Below the pieces are notes generated by a model that was not told the DNA's origin, made no database searches, and was given only the letters and a program-made list of their open reading frames with translations. The translations under genes and the position numbers were made by a program. Of a stretch of 51,409 nucleotides of DNA, positions 1-9,742 are shown one piece after another. Numbering within the stretch: position 1 is the first letter of the stretch; every line of letters starts with the position of its first letter. Origin of the DNA: Lachnospiraceae bacterium AM48-27BH (GTDB taxonomy: Bacteria; Bacillota; Clostridia; Lachnospirales; Lachnospiraceae); the NCBI GenBank assembly GCA_003478355.1, contig QUFC01000031.1:1-51409 (forward strand). The letters are read 5' to 3'.

Positions 1-270
1 CTGTACTTCCTTGCTGCAAAGCAGAAAATTATCGTTAATGTGGTTGTTGGACTGCTTGATAATGAAAGTCCTGATTCAAATAGATTTACACTTGTAATTC
101 CAAAGTCTGAAAATGATGTACGATTACAAACTACACTTGACAATCAGAACCCCACGGGCTTGCCCGTGGGAGCAGTCAGAATACAGAAAGCAGAGGCAGA
201 ATCCACATGGGACACAAACACGAGAAAATCCGCGATTTATTTGAAATTTCACCGATTATCACCGCCGTAA
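1..270 (+). other. Open frame fragment at window edge, unrecognised
   Basis: Frame 1 is open from the first base to a stop at 268-270. The left part reads like real protein (hydrophobic stretch, then a mixed polar segment). From about base 150 the frame runs through a perfect hairpin and then overlaps glpP out of frame, so the right part is probably not coding in this frame. It may be the 3' end of an upstream gene disrupted at the hairpin. I do not recognise the family. Confidence 0.2.
151..170. repeat. Perfect 9-bp hairpin
   Basis: CCCACGGGC at 151-159 is the exact reverse complement of 162-170, with a 2-nt loop. No T-run follows, so it is not a typical intrinsic terminator. It lies 37 bp before the glpP start and could be a subterminal hairpin left by a mobile element or an RNA processing site. 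Confidence 0.5.
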
Positions 271-782
271 AAGACGAGCAGGGTCTGGAAAAGGCATTGA
301 AAACCGAATCACCGGTGGTATTTCTGCTATTTGGAAATATCTGCAACATCACCGGTCTGGTGGATCAGGTGAAAAACAGCGGAAAGATCGCTATCGTCCA
401 CGTGGATCTGATCCAGGGATTAAGTTCTAAGGAGGTTGCTGTGGATTTTATTCACCAGAATACCAGGGCGGACGGGATCATCAGCACCAAAGCTCCATTG
501 GTCCGTCACGCCATGGATCTCGGCATGATCGGCGGTCAGCGTACGTTCCTGATCGATTCCATGGCCTTAGAGACTACCAAGAAGCAGCTTCTGACCTTCC
601 AGCCAGATTTCATGGAACTGATGCCGGGAGTGATGCCCAAGATCCTGAAGACCGTCCGTGGATACACCGAGATCCCATTGGTGGCAGGGGGATTGATCTC
701 TGACAAGAAGGATATTCTGGCGGCATTTGACGCAGGGGTGGATGCGGTGTCTACCACCAGGGAAGAATTGTGGGGACTGTAA
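207..782 (+). CDS. glpP: Glycerol uptake operon antiterminator regulatory protein (GlpP family)
   Basis: The 191-aa product has the full length of the GlpP family, TIM-barrel-like RNA-binding antiterminators that respond to glycerol-3-phosphate. Visible hallmarks are the HVDL segment in the first half, the DGIISTK stretch, a PDFMELMPG motif near residue 130 and a C-terminal VAGGLI segment followed by DAVSTT. In Bacillus the protein stops termination in glp leaders. No glycerol genes are adjacent here, so any target is elsewhere. The start is the first available ATG; its ribosome site (GAGGCAG) is mediocre. The next gene begins 110 bp downstream with its own ribosome site. Confidence 0.9.
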   Translation: MGHKHEKIRDLFEISPIITAVKDEQGLEKALKTESPVVFLLFGNICNITGLVDQVKNSGKIAIVHVDLIQGLSSKEVAVDFIHQNTRADGIISTKAPLVRHAMDLGMIGGQRTFLIDSMALETTKKQLLTFQPDFMELMPGVMPKILKTVRGYTEIPLVAGGLISDKKDILAAFDAGVDAVSTTREELWGL

Positions 783-892
783 ATGAGAAGGGTGAGAAAA
801 TATCAGTTGACAAGTTTTAGGGGGGGGTAAACTAAAGAAAATGGTCAAATGATTCATTTGTTCAAATGATATTTTGTAAGGAGAAGATACGT

Positions 893-3238
893 ATGAGAAA
901 GAAACGTTTGATTGCCGCAGTGCTGGTAGGCACGATGGTATTCAGCAGCGTTGCTTACGCAGACGTTCAGGAGCAGGGGGATGCAACTGAAACACAGTCT
1001 GTGGAGCAGCAGCTCGAAGAAGAACAGCTTGAAGAGCAGCAGCTGATCGCAGAGTACAAAGTGGCGACACCTGTGAATGCAGCTGTGAAAGAGGAAGTTC
1101 CAGAGGAAGAAGAACAGCAGCAGGAAAATCAGTTCATGGCAGCAGTTCAGGAGAATGCAGCTGCACAGAACCCGGTACAGGGACAGGAAAATCCGACGTC
1201 CGTGACGATTCATTTAACAACGGATGTATTTCATAAGACATATGGAAAAAATGATCCAGTGATATATTCTATTCCTGCAAGTCAGTATGAGATTGTTGGT
1301 GGAGATACTTCTGCAAGGAAAAAAAATCTTTCTCAAATCAGTTATAAGAGAGAAGCGGGAGAAAAACCAGGCAGGTATAAAATCACAGAAGTTTCCTGTA
1401 AGCAATATGCAGAGCTGAAACTGGATGAGGAAAGCTCCTGGTTTACAGTTGAAAAGAAATCGACAGGAAGCCTTTCTGACCGAAAAGCGATGGTTCCGGA
1501 TAACGGAAAAGAGCAGACTGCGGATGCAGCGAAAATCTGCTATTGGTCTGATGAGAAAAAGCCAACAAAGATCGTTTTAAAAGAATTATCAGAAGAAGAT
1601 AAGGCAAAATTTGAGAAACTTCCTACTGTTGATGAGAGTGGTATCATTCATTATACCTTGAAACCGCTTGGAAATGGTGCAACAGTAACTATTCCATTTA
1701 CTGCGGAGGGCGAGTACTATTCTTACCCAGAAACTGTGAATCTTGTAGTAACGGTGCAGAAGATAGCTTTAAAAACAGTAGAAACCCATACGCCGGAAGA
1801 AATTAAAGCTTTTTATCAGGCACATTCATTCTCCACCAGCTACCGTGATGCATGGAATGTGACTCCAAATGCGAAAAATAGTGTAGAAGGAGAATTAACA
1901 GCAGGAACACAGGAAAATGCTCTGAATGCGTTGAATTTTATCCGTTATATTGCCGGACTGGATGCAGATGTTACGATTGATTCTGATTATGCCAAGAAAG
2001 CACAGGCAGGAACCACACTTTTGACAGAAGTAGGAACCATGACTCACACTCCGAAAAAACCGGCTTCTGTATCACAGGAATTTTATGATATGGGATATGC
2101 AGGAACCTCTTCCAGCAACCTTGGTGCGGGATATTCCAACCTAGCATCAGCAGTTATCACTGGTTGGATGGAAGATGGAGACAGCAGCAATATTGACAGG
2201 GTAGGACACCGCAGATGGTGTATCAATCCAACAATGGCAGCAACCGGCTTTGGACATAGCGGAGCCTACACAGCAATGTATAGTTTTGATAAGCAGAATA
2301 CAGAAGCAGCCGATATTTCCTATGTTGCATGGCCAGCTCAGAATATGCCAATCGAGTATTTTTATGGGCCATGGTCAGTATCAATCAACAAGAGTGAATT
2401 AAATGTTCCAGATAAAGTAGCACTCAAGGTGACATTGACGAAGCAGAATGGAAGCAGTGTGGTTTTGGATAGCAGTTGCACGAGTAAGAGCGGAAAATAC
2501 CTGAACTATAATGCGGGCGGATACGGTATGGGTCCAGCTATTATTTTTGATCCGTCAGTTAACTATCTGGCATCTGATGTGGTAACCGTGAAAATCGAAG
2601 GTATTCAGGACAAATATGGTAACGATATTCCATTGGAATATACCGTCAATTTCTTTAAGATGAATGCTGGTTCCAGCAGCTCCGGCGGTTCCAGCAGCTC
2701 TGGCGGTTCCCATAGCTCTGGCGGCAGTTCAGGAGGCTCCGGCGGAGGTGGTGGTTCTTCCCACAAAGTAACCGTTACGAATTCCAACGGCAGTACAACA
2801 CCAAGTGCAGGTTTACCATCATATGTAGTAAAAGGAAATTGGAAACAGACTGGTGATAAATGGAGCTTCAGCGATGCTTCTGGTAAAGCATATAAGAACA
2901 CCTGGGCAGCAGTAGAAAACCCATATGCGAATACAGCAGCAGGACAGTCTGCATTTGACTGGTTCCGTTTTGATGAGGCCGGACAGATGATGACCGGATG
3001 GGTAACCGATCCGGATGGCAACATTTATTATCTGAACCCAATTTCTGATAACACCAAGGGTAAAATGCAGACTGGCTGGGTATGGATTCCAGATGCAAAC
3101 GGTGTAAAGAAATGCTATTATTTCAACCCGGTTTCCGATGGCTATCGTGGAAAACTGCTGAAAAATACAGTGATTGAAGGCAGTACAGTGAATGCGGATG
3201 GTGCATGGACGGTAAACGGTGTTGTGCAGACGAAATAA
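893..3238 (+). CDS. Secreted CAP-domain (SCP/PR1-like) protein with C-terminal cell-wall-binding repeats
   Basis: The ATG at 893 has AAGGAG 8 nt upstream and starts a clear signal peptide (RKKR, hydrophobic core, cleavage near AYA). I prefer it over an ATG at 866. The 781-aa precursor has a Gln/Glu-rich segment (about 25-90), a middle region resembling Ig-like wall-protein repeats, a CAP domain around 340-480 with the GHRRWCINP motif near residue 437, a long Ser/Gly linker (about 590-630), and a C-terminal region rich in W, Y and G. The last region has TGW and YYF repeats like choline-binding or glucan-binding modules. It is likely exported and attached to the envelope. The substrate of clostridial CAP proteins is unknown. 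It appears monocistronic. Confidence 0.85.
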   Translation: MRKKRLIAAVLVGTMVFSSVAYADVQEQGDATETQSVEQQLEEEQLEEQQLIAEYKVATPVNAAVKEEVPEEEEQQQENQFMAAVQENAAAQNPVQGQENPTSVTIHLTTDVFHKTYGKNDPVIYSIPASQYEIVGGDTSARKKNLSQISYKREAGEKPGRYKITEVSCKQYAELKLDEESSWFTVEKKSTGSLSDRKAMVPDNGKEQTADAAKICYWSDEKKPTKIVLKELSEEDKAKFEKLPTVDESGIIHYTLKPLGNGATVTIPFTAEGEYYSYPETVNLVVTVQKIALKTVETHTPEEIKAFYQAHSFSTSYRDAWNVTPNAKNSVEGELTAGTQENALNALNFIRYIAGLDADVTIDSDYAKKAQAGTTLLTEVGTMTHTPKKPASVSQEFYDMGYAGTSSSNLGAGYSNLASAVITGWMEDGDSSNIDRVGHRRWCINPTMAATGFGHSGAYTAMYSFDKQNTEAADISYVAWPAQNMPIEYFYGPWSVSINKSELNVPDKVALKVTLTKQNGSSVVLDSSCTSKSGKYLNYNAGGYGMGPAIIFDPSVNYLASDVVTVKIEGIQDKYGNDIPLEYTVNFFKMNAGSSSSGGSSSSGGSHSSGGSSGGSGGGGGSSHKVTVTNSNGSTTPSAGLPSYVVKGNWKQTGDKWSFSDASGKAYKNTWAAVENPYANTAAGQSAFDWFRFDEAGQMMTGWVTDPDGNIYYLNPISDNTKGKMQTGWVWIPDANGVKKCYYFNPVSDGYRGKLLKNTVIEGSTVNADGAWTVNGVVQTK

Positions 3239-3268
3239 TATGATGTCAGAAAGCGAAAAACTTTGTCC

Positions 3269-3297
3269 TTGACAAGTCCTAAAATACCGCTTATAAT
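3269..3297 (+). promoter_or_regulatory. Sigma-A promoter of the tyrS leader
   Basis: A consensus TTGACA (3269-3274) and TATAAT (3292-3297) are separated by exactly 17 bp, immediately upstream of the T-box leader. Confidence 0.85.
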
Positions 3298-3303
3298 GAC
3301 ACT

Positions 3304-3616
3304 AATTTCATAGCAACACGAAAAGCAATGAAAAGAACAAGTAATGTCCAGCAGCAGCACACAGAAAGCAGCCGGTTGATGAGAGGCGCGTGGAAAACTG
3401 GTCATGAATACATCTTTGAGCTTCACACCAAACGGCTTGACCCAGTAGGCTGTGACGGATTCCCGCACACGTTATCGTGCTAGGACATGGATTTTTCATC
3501 TTGAATTTAAGATCCGATGTGTCCGAAAAGGCGGAGAAGAGTGATCTTTTCTGTAAACATTAGGTGGTACCACGAGAATATGCCTCGTCCTTTTGATTAA
3601 GGATGAGGCTTTTTTA
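3304..3616 (+). promoter_or_regulatory. T-box riboswitch (tRNA-Tyr) upstream of tyrS
   Basis: The conserved T-box core (AGGTGGTACCACG) is at 3562-3574. It is followed by a terminator hairpin (CCTCGTCC, loop, GGATGAGG, T-run) at about 3583-3616. The stem I region contains GAATACAT, whose TAC at 3409-3411 is the likely tyrosine specifier; it lies in a position equivalent to the specifier of the second T-box in this window. In this family uncharged tRNA pairs with the specifier and T-box and prevents termination. The transcript start is estimated from the promoter. Confidence 0.9.
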
Positions 3617-3664
3617 GTTTCCTGGAAACAGGAGACTACTAATTTAAAGAAGGAGAGAATTAAA

Positions 3665-4891
3665 ATGCAGTGTTACGAAGAATTAGTTGCCCGCGGCCTG
3701 ATCGCCCAGGTAACCAACGAAGAAGAAATCAGAGAAATGGTAAATAATGGAAAGGCAACCTTCTATATTGGATTTGACCCAACCGCAGACAGCCTTCATG
3801 TAGGACATTTCATGGCTCTGTGTCTGATGAAACGTCTTCAGATGGCAGGCAATAAGCCGATCGCCCTGATCGGCGGTGGTACAGCCATGGTTGGTGATCC
3901 ATCTGGAAGAACCGATATGCGTCAGATGATGACTGTGGAGACCATTCAGCACAACTGCGACTGCTTTAAGAAACAGATGAGCAAATTCATTGATTTTTCT
4001 GAGGGAAAAGCCCTGATGGTCAATAACGCTGACTGGCTGTTAAAGCTGAATTATGTAGAACTGTTAAGAGAGGTAGGCGGCTGCTTCTCCGTTAACAACA
4101 TGCTTCGTGCAGAGTGCTACAAGCAGCGTATGGAGAAAGGCTTAAGCTTCCTGGAGTTCAACTACATGATCATGCAGAGCTACGATTTCTATGAGTTATT
4201 CCAGAGATACGGCTGCAATATGCAGTTCGGCGGCGATGACCAGTGGAGCAACATGTTAGGCGGTACTGAGCTGATCCGCCGGAAACTTGGCAAGGACGCT
4301 CACGCTATGACCATCACTCTGTTATTAAATTCCGAGGGCAAAAAGATGGGCAAGACCCAGTCTGGCGCTGTATGGCTGGATCCAAACAAGACATCTCCAT
4401 TTGATTTCTATCAGTACTGGAGAAATGTAGGCGATGCAGATGTTCTGAAATGTCTGCGTATGCTGACCTTCCTTCCGCTGGAGCAGATCGATGAGATGGA
4501 TAAATGGGAAGGCAGCCAGTTAAATACTGCAAAAGACATTTTAGCTTACGAGCTGACCAAGCTGGTTCACGGCGAGGAAGAAGCTGAGAAGGCGAGAGAG
4601 GCATCTAAAGCATTATTCAGTGGTCAGGGAAGCCTGGACAATATGCCAAACCATCAGTTGGCTGAGGCTGATTTTAACGAAGAAGGAATGATTGACATTC
4701 TGGCAGTTCTTCAGAAATCCGGTCTGGCGCCATCCCGTGCAGAGGCAAGAAGAAATGTAGAACAGGGCGGCGTTTCCATCAACGGAGACCAGGTGAAAGA
4801 TATCAAGAAGACCTTTACCAAAGACGATTTTGGCGGAGACGGCATGATCGTGAAGAGAGGCAAGAAGAACTTTATGAAGGTGACTTTATAA
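3665..4891 (+). CDS. tyrS: Tyrosyl-tRNA synthetase
   Basis: The 408-aa class I synthetase charges tRNA-Tyr. The HIGH-type motif is HVGH at residues 45-48. The KMSKS-type motif reads KMGKT at 227-231, a known bacterial variant. The C-terminal 65 residues carry the S4 RNA-binding fold ([18 protein letters not shown]). The ATG at 3665 is preceded by AAGGAG and is preferred over an upstream in-frame start that would place coding sequence in the T-box terminator. The gene is monocistronic: T-box leader upstream, strong bidirectional terminator downstream. Confidence 0.97.
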   Translation: MQCYEELVARGLIAQVTNEEEIREMVNNGKATFYIGFDPTADSLHVGHFMALCLMKRLQMAGNKPIALIGGGTAMVGDPSGRTDMRQMMTVETIQHNCDCFKKQMSKFIDFSEGKALMVNNADWLLKLNYVELLREVGGCFSVNNMLRAECYKQRMEKGLSFLEFNYMIMQSYDFYELFQRYGCNMQFGGDDQWSNMLGGTELIRRKLGKDAHAMTITLLLNSEGKKMGKTQSGAVWLDPNKTSPFDFYQYWRNVGDADVLKCLRMLTFLPLEQIDEMDKWEGSQLNTAKDILAYELTKLVHGEEEAEKAREASKALFSGQGSLDNMPNHQLAEADFNEEGMIDILAVLQKSGLAPSRAEARRNVEQGGVSINGDQVKDIKKTFTKDDFGGDGMIVKRGKKNFMKVTL

Positions 4892-4906
4892 GGTGAGAAA
4901 AAATAA

Positions 4907-4944
4907 GGGCGGAATGCAGCTTTTTCAGTGCATTCCGCCCTTTT
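4907..4944. terminator. Bidirectional intrinsic terminator between tyrS and the sulfatase
   Basis: A perfect 12-bp stem (4907-4918 with 4929-4940) has a 10-nt loop. T-rich sequence follows on both strands, so it can end the converging tyrS and sulfatase transcripts. Confidence 0.85.
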
Positions 4945-4946
4945 GC

Positions 4947-6418
4947 TTATGATGAAAGTCCGATTCTCTCAAATTGCTCCTTTGGCGCCTGGTTTTCGAT
5001 CATCATCTGTTTCATCTGTTGACAAAGTCTTGCTTCCACCGGTTCATCGTGGATCGGATGCTTCTGTTCTGGATCATTTGCCAGGTCGAAGAGCAGGGTG
5101 CCGAACCGGTAAGGCTGAACAAAGGTTTTTGCCGGAATTTTGAAGACACCGCAGCCCTTCATAAATGGAAACTCCTTTTTGTCGCAGAGCTCTGCCTGTG
5201 TCATTTCCTCTAGGGAGAATGGGCGATCCATATGACATGGCATGGAGGTGTACTCGTAAAGAGGACCATTTTCCTGGTCTTTGCAGGAGCGCATATAGAC
5301 ATAGCGCCCGTCTGTGATGCAGGTATGGCCTCCGAAGATACCGAAGAGCGCATAGTCGCGAATAGCAGTATCATGTTGAATGATCGGTGTCAGATTGCGT
5401 CCATCCATAAATTCAGGAGGGGCGATCTGGAAAAATTCAGCTAAGGTCGGAACGATATCGACGGTCTGTGCCAGCTGCTGTCTGCGCTCACCCTGGATCG
5501 GATTACGCGGATCGTAGATGAAGAATGGGGTATGGATCAGTTCCTCGTACATCGGCTGGATGTTCTTGCCCATCCACTCTTTTCACCGAGCATGAAGCCA
5601 TGATCGGTATTGACGATCAGCATGGTGTCCTTCCAGAGGTCATATTTATCCATCATATCTAAGACTTTTCCAAGATAACGGTCACACATGCTCAAAAGGG
5701 CTGCATATTCGTAGCGGACATGTTTGGTAGCAGCATCGCCATACTGGTTGATCCCGTAATCCGGCCAGTCGAGGTTCTTGCCATGATAGTCATCCGGATA
5801 TAATTTCTTGTATTCGTTCTGTGTGTAGAAAGGCTCATGAGGGTCAAAGGCCTCAATCTGCAGGAACCATTGATCTTCCGTGTGGTTACGCTCAATGAAG
5901 TCCAGACCGCTCTCGAAGGTCTTGTACTGAGGCATCGCCTCTTCTGTATTGATAAATTGACGGTTTACCCAGTCATGGCGCCAGCTCTGGCCGGTTTTTC
6001 TCTTGGAAAGGGTGTCAGGATAATCCGGCCAGGAGACCTGTCCCATCCATGGATCTCCCTGCTGGCCGCGGACAATCTCGTGGCTGTCAAATTTGGTCAG
6101 GTAGCAGGAGCCGCCGTCCTGCCAGTAGTGGAAGTGATCGGTAGAAATATGGGTATAGATACCGGCTTCCTTCATGCGGGTAATGACAGAATCATCAAAT
6201 GGCTGCATCGGAGACCAGGAAGAGTGCAGGAAATTATACCGGCCGGTCTGCAGTTCGCGGCGGGCAGGCATACATGGCATACTACCGCCGTAGAAACAGT
6301 CAAATGTGAGCGTTTTCTCGCTCAGACGCTGAAACTGCGGCATGACTGTCCAGTCACAGCCGTAGTTGGGGAGAAAATGCCGATTCAGGGAATCAAACAT
6401 CACCATAATTGCTTTCAT
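4947..6418 (-). CDS. Sulfatase of the arylsulfatase/alkaline-phosphatase superfamily; frame broken by a 1-nt deletion
   Basis: Two overlapping minus-strand frames encode one sulfatase of about 490 aa. The N-terminal part has the formylglycine site C-x-P-x-R with Cys49 (CMPAR) and the metal-site DHGF motif. The C-terminal part continues with the usual FIYDPRNP region and a DLANDPEQ tail. The join is near 5580: adding one G to the coding strand restores GEKEWMGKN and a continuous protein. It probably removes sulfate from host or dietary glycans. The Cys-type site would need an anaerobic sulfatase-maturating enzyme, which is not encoded here. No signal peptide is visible, so a cytoplasmic role after uptake is likely. 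It lies 15 bp downstream of the AraC regulator, as if co-transcribed. Confidence 0.88.
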
Positions 6419-6433
6419 AAATCATAAACCTCC

Positions 6434-8638
6434 TTATATTTCCTTTGCGCGGTAGGAAGAAGGGGAGACCCCTTTCACCCGCATAAATACTTTGTACATG
6501 GTATTACTTGACGAAAAGCCGACCTGTTTTGCGATAGCGGTGACAGTAAGATCGGTGGTTTCCAGAAGCTGGATACCGGTCTCAAGCCGAAGCCGGATGA
6601 TCCGGTCATTTAAAGTCTCGCTGCAGCTTGCCTTTAGCAGCTGGAATACATATTTTTCAGAAATGTGAAAAGTATCCGCAATCGAACCGGCACAGAGATC
6701 CGGGTCAGTATAATTCTGATCAATGTAAGACAGAATCTCGGTACCAAGATTTCGTGCAGTTCGTGTCATGATGATATCATACTGTTGCTGCAGCTCTTCA
6801 TTTAGCTTAAGGAATACTGTGTATACAGAATCCAGATCATATTCATCCAGGTCATTCGGAAGGATCGGGGCGTGGAATCTGGTCTCACCATTGCGTTCCG
6901 CTTCCAGGGAAAACTGGCTGCAGACTGCAGCGTAAACGGAGCGCAGGGAGAAAAACATCTGACGCAGCTCTACAGGGTCCTGTTCCGTCTGGCTGATGGT
7001 CTGGTGCAGCAATTCCAGTATCCGGTCTGCATTCTGGCGTTTGCCGCCAAGAAGGGCACGCTGCAGATTGTCCAATTCCTGAATGCTGATCAGGGAACGG
7101 ATCGCCCTGGAAGAGTGGGTGTGGGTAAATACAAATACACCATCGATGTGATAACCGGCAGATAATCTTCGTTTGGCCTGGGTAGCAGCGTGCTGGGCAT
7201 AGGTAATATCCTGGAACTGGTTGCTGATTCCTGCCTTCAGGGAGACGTGATAAGTTTCCCTGAGAAATTTTAAACGTTCTCGCAGCAGATCTGGCAGTTC
7301 AGGAGCAGCTTCGGTAAGACAAAAAAGCTGGTTTTCTGTCCCGTAAAAAATATCCTGTCCATGTCCAAGCTGCAGAAACTGACCGGAGAGCAGATCATTT
7401 CTGGAAATACAGGAATCTGTGGGCAGCGTTTCGGGAAGTGAGAAAACGATCACACACATGGAGGTGGAAAAATCACCGAAATATTGATGAAAGGATATTT
7501 TTTCCTGATCAGAATCAATACCGGAAATAAATAATTTCTCCTTTAAACCATCAGCAACTATGGAATCCAGAGTGCCAATGGTCGTTTTGCAGCGGCTGAT
7601 CTCCTGGATCAGGTTTAAAACGGTATCTTCGATTTCAACAAAAGAGTTATGCCTGTCCGGTTTCCGGTCCATATCCTGAATGATCTGGAGGATGCGTTCG
7701 ATGGGGCGTGACCGCCGGTGGGCAAAGTAAATGGCAGTAGCAGTGCCCAGAAGAAGTGCGATTCCCATATCGGCAATGATCAATCGGACAGCTGCCTGGT
7801 GAATCGGCTTAAAATAGGTATTTTTAATTCCAATGGTGAGATATCCCTGGCTGCTTTGGTGAAGATCTAAAAGCTTCCAGTCATTAGAAGAAAATTGATC
7901 CGGGAGATTGTGTTGGGCTAATACGGTTCCATCTGCATTTTTTAATATGGCAAAACCATAATCGGCAGCAGAACTTGACAGGAAGCTTCTGGCTACTGCA
8001 TCCGGATCTAGCTGGACAATGACAAGCATCCGCACATTGGCATCTCCATACATTGGAAAATAATAGGAAAAATTCAAGGATTCTCTCTTCTCCCCAGAGT
8101 TTACATAATCGGTCAATTCATCACTGTAAAAAGAAATTCCGGTACTATTTAATGGGAAGTCCTCCAACCAGTCCGAAGTTTTGCCAAAAGTATCTGATTT
8201 CATATAAGAATAGAAGGAATCACGGTTGTCAAAGATGTAATTCTGCGTCAGAACATAATTAAATTTTGGCAGATATACCAGGACATCCTGGACGTATTGC
8301 AGATTCTGATAATACAACCGGATCCGCTTTTGCAGCCTTGTCATGTCATAAAACAGGGAAGAAGAGGTGCTTCGTGTACTATCATAATAGATCGAAGTAA
8401 AATCCCGGTCGCTGTAAAGATTTCTGGTGGTATGGAAAATCGAGGATTCCTGAAGATCCAGTTCGCCTAACATGCTGGAGGCGTAATCGCGGATTTCAGC
8501 CAGTGCCTGCTTCTGCTCAGATACTTCAAAAGCGCGGCAGACAGGGAACAGGCATAGAAGAACCAGCAAAATAATGGCAATATAAGTAGAGGCAAAGATG
8601 AAAAAGTCTTTTTTGGCAAAATTAAATAAGTTTTTCAT
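6434..8638 (-). CDS. Membrane-anchored AraC-family transcriptional regulator
   Basis: The 734-aa protein has an N-terminal membrane segment (about 12-35), a large extracytoplasmic sensor region, a second membrane segment (about 281-306), a cytoplasmic linker region, and a C-terminal AraC/XylS double helix-turn-helix (about 635-734). This is the one-component sensor-regulator design common beside sugar ABC importers in Lachnospiraceae and Paenibacillus. The ATG at 8638 has GGAG upstream and is preferred over an earlier in-frame ATG. The gene is divergent from the importer and upstream of the sulfatase, so it probably senses the glycan and controls both. The ligand is unknown. Confidence 0.88.
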   Translation of the reverse strand: MKNLFNFAKKDFFIFASTYIAIILLVLLCLFPVCRAFEVSEQKQALAEIRDYASSMLGELDLQESSIFHTTRNLYSDRDFTSIYYDSTRSTSSSLFYDMTRLQKRIRLYYQNLQYVQDVLVYLPKFNYVLTQNYIFDNRDSFYSYMKSDTFGKTSDWLEDFPLNSTGISFYSDELTDYVNSGEKRESLNFSYYFPMYGDANVRMLVIVQLDPDAVARSFLSSSAADYGFAILKNADGTVLAQHNLPDQFSSNDWKLLDLHQSSQGYLTIGIKNTYFKPIHQAAVRLIIADMGIALLLGTATAIYFAHRRSRPIERILQIIQDMDRKPDRHNSFVEIEDTVLNLIQEISRCKTTIGTLDSIVADGLKEKLFISGIDSDQEKISFHQYFGDFSTSMCVIVFSLPETLPTDSCISRNDLLSGQFLQLGHGQDIFYGTENQLFCLTEAAPELPDLLRERLKFLRETYHVSLKAGISNQFQDITYAQHAATQAKRRLSAGYHIDGVFVFTHTHSSRAIRSLISIQELDNLQRALLGGKRQNADRILELLHQTISQTEQDPVELRQMFFSLRSVYAAVCSQFSLEAERNGETRFHAPILPNDLDEYDLDSVYTVFLKLNEELQQQYDIIMTRTARNLGTEILSYIDQNYTDPDLCAGSIADTFHISEKYVFQLLKASCSETLNDRIIRLRLETGIQLLETTDLTVTAIAKQVGFSSSNTMYKVFMRVKGVSPSSYRAKEI

Positions 8639-8689
8639 GCAATAGCTCCATTTCTTGTAATATATATACATAATATAGGATAGAGAGAA

Positions 8690-8759
8690 GGAATGTCAAT
8701 GGGATATCATGATATTGGTAGGATAGTGTACGAATTTCATGGTCTGGCAGGAATGTCAA
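8690..8759. promoter_or_regulatory. Direct repeats and palindrome in the divergent regulator/importer interval
   Basis: GGAATGTCAA occurs at 8690-8699 and again at 8750-8759, spaced exactly 60 bp. A perfect 12-bp palindrome, ATATCATGATAT, lies between them at 8704-8715. Direct repeats between an AraC regulator and its target operon are typical of AraC-type binding sites. Confidence 0.45.
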
Positions 8760-8850
8760 CTTTACTTTTGTAATTGTGCAGTTTAAACTAATGACATAGC
8801 AAATAACAAACAAGATTCGTCATTTTGACAATCAAAAAAGGAGGCACCAT

Positions 8851-9729
8851 ATGAAACGTAAAGAGACGCTGACAGGCATCTGTTTCATCCTTCCGGGCCT
8901 GATCGGATTCATCATTTTTATTCTGATTCCGGTTATCATGTCTCTGGGAATCAGCTTTACCCAGTGGAATTTCCTAAAAGGATGGGACGCCATCAAATTT
9001 ACCGGATTAAAAAATTATTTGAAACTGTTTAAAGATGAATGGTTTCTGGTATCTTTCCGGAACAATATCCTGTTTACAGCAGTTACCGTACCATGTCTTC
9101 TGGTTTTAGGACTGATCATGGCAGATCTGATCAATCGGCATGTATATGGAGGCTCCGCAGTGCGGATCATGATCTTTATTCCATATATTGCCAGCGTGGT
9201 TGCCGTCTGTACCGTATGGCAGGTAATGCTACAGCCAAGCTATGGACCAGTCAATGAGTTTCTCCATACCATCGGGATTGAGAATCCTCCGAAATGGCTG
9301 GTGGATCAGAAATGGGCTTTGGTAGCGATCATGATGATCAATATCTGGACCCAGATCGGATATTATGTGGCAGTTTATATGTCTGGACTGAAAAATATCC
9401 CCATTGATTTATATGAAGCAGCCCAGATCGATGGCGCTTCCAGCATCCAGCAGTTCCGTTATATTACAGTGCCGCAGGTAAGCCCGACTACATTTTTCCT
9501 GGCAATCATGGGAATCATCGGTTCCTTTAAAGTGTTTGATCTGATCAGTGTGCTGACAGGCGGAGGACCTGGCAACTCTACTTCCGTGATGGCCTACTAC
9601 ATTTACAAGACTGCATTCAATGATTTTAAGATGGGATATGCATGTGCGCTGGCATGGGCGTTGTTCCTTCTGATCTTTGCAGTTACGCTGGTTCAGTGGA
9701 AGTTCCAGGACCGGTTCGCCAATGAATAG
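8851..9729 (+). CDS. Carbohydrate ABC transporter permease (MalF/UgpA type)
   Basis: The 292-aa protein has about six membrane helices, beginning with the hydrophobic segment at residues 10-32. It has the EAA loop at residues 189-205 (EAAQIDGASS...), which contacts the ATPase in this importer class. The ATG is preceded by AAGGAGG. It is the first gene of a permease-permease-binding protein operon. No ATPase is encoded, as is usual for Firmicute CUT1 importers that share MsmK/UgpC. The substrate is inferred, from the adjoining sulfatase, to be a sulfated or mucin-type oligosaccharide. Confidence 0.93.
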   Translation: MKRKETLTGICFILPGLIGFIIFILIPVIMSLGISFTQWNFLKGWDAIKFTGLKNYLKLFKDEWFLVSFRNNILFTAVTVPCLLVLGLIMADLINRHVYGGSAVRIMIFIPYIASVVAVCTVWQVMLQPSYGPVNEFLHTIGIENPPKWLVDQKWALVAIMMINIWTQIGYYVAVYMSGLKNIPIDLYEAAQIDGASSIQQFRYITVPQVSPTTFFLAIMGIIGSFKVFDLISVLTGGGPGNSTSVMAYYIYKTAFNDFKMGYACALAWALFLLIFAVTLVQWKFQDRFANE

Positions 9730-9742
9730 AAGGAGGAAGCAT

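Noticed and set aside
854..1405. Antisense Cys/Leu/Phe-rich open frames opposite the CAP-domain gene
   Set aside because: They are shadows of a Gln/Glu/Lys-rich coding sequence, with no ribosome sites and no family resemblance.
2605..3024. Antisense Pro/Glu-rich open frame
   Set aside because: It is the complement of the Ser/Gly linker of the CAP-domain protein; the low complexity explains the open frame.
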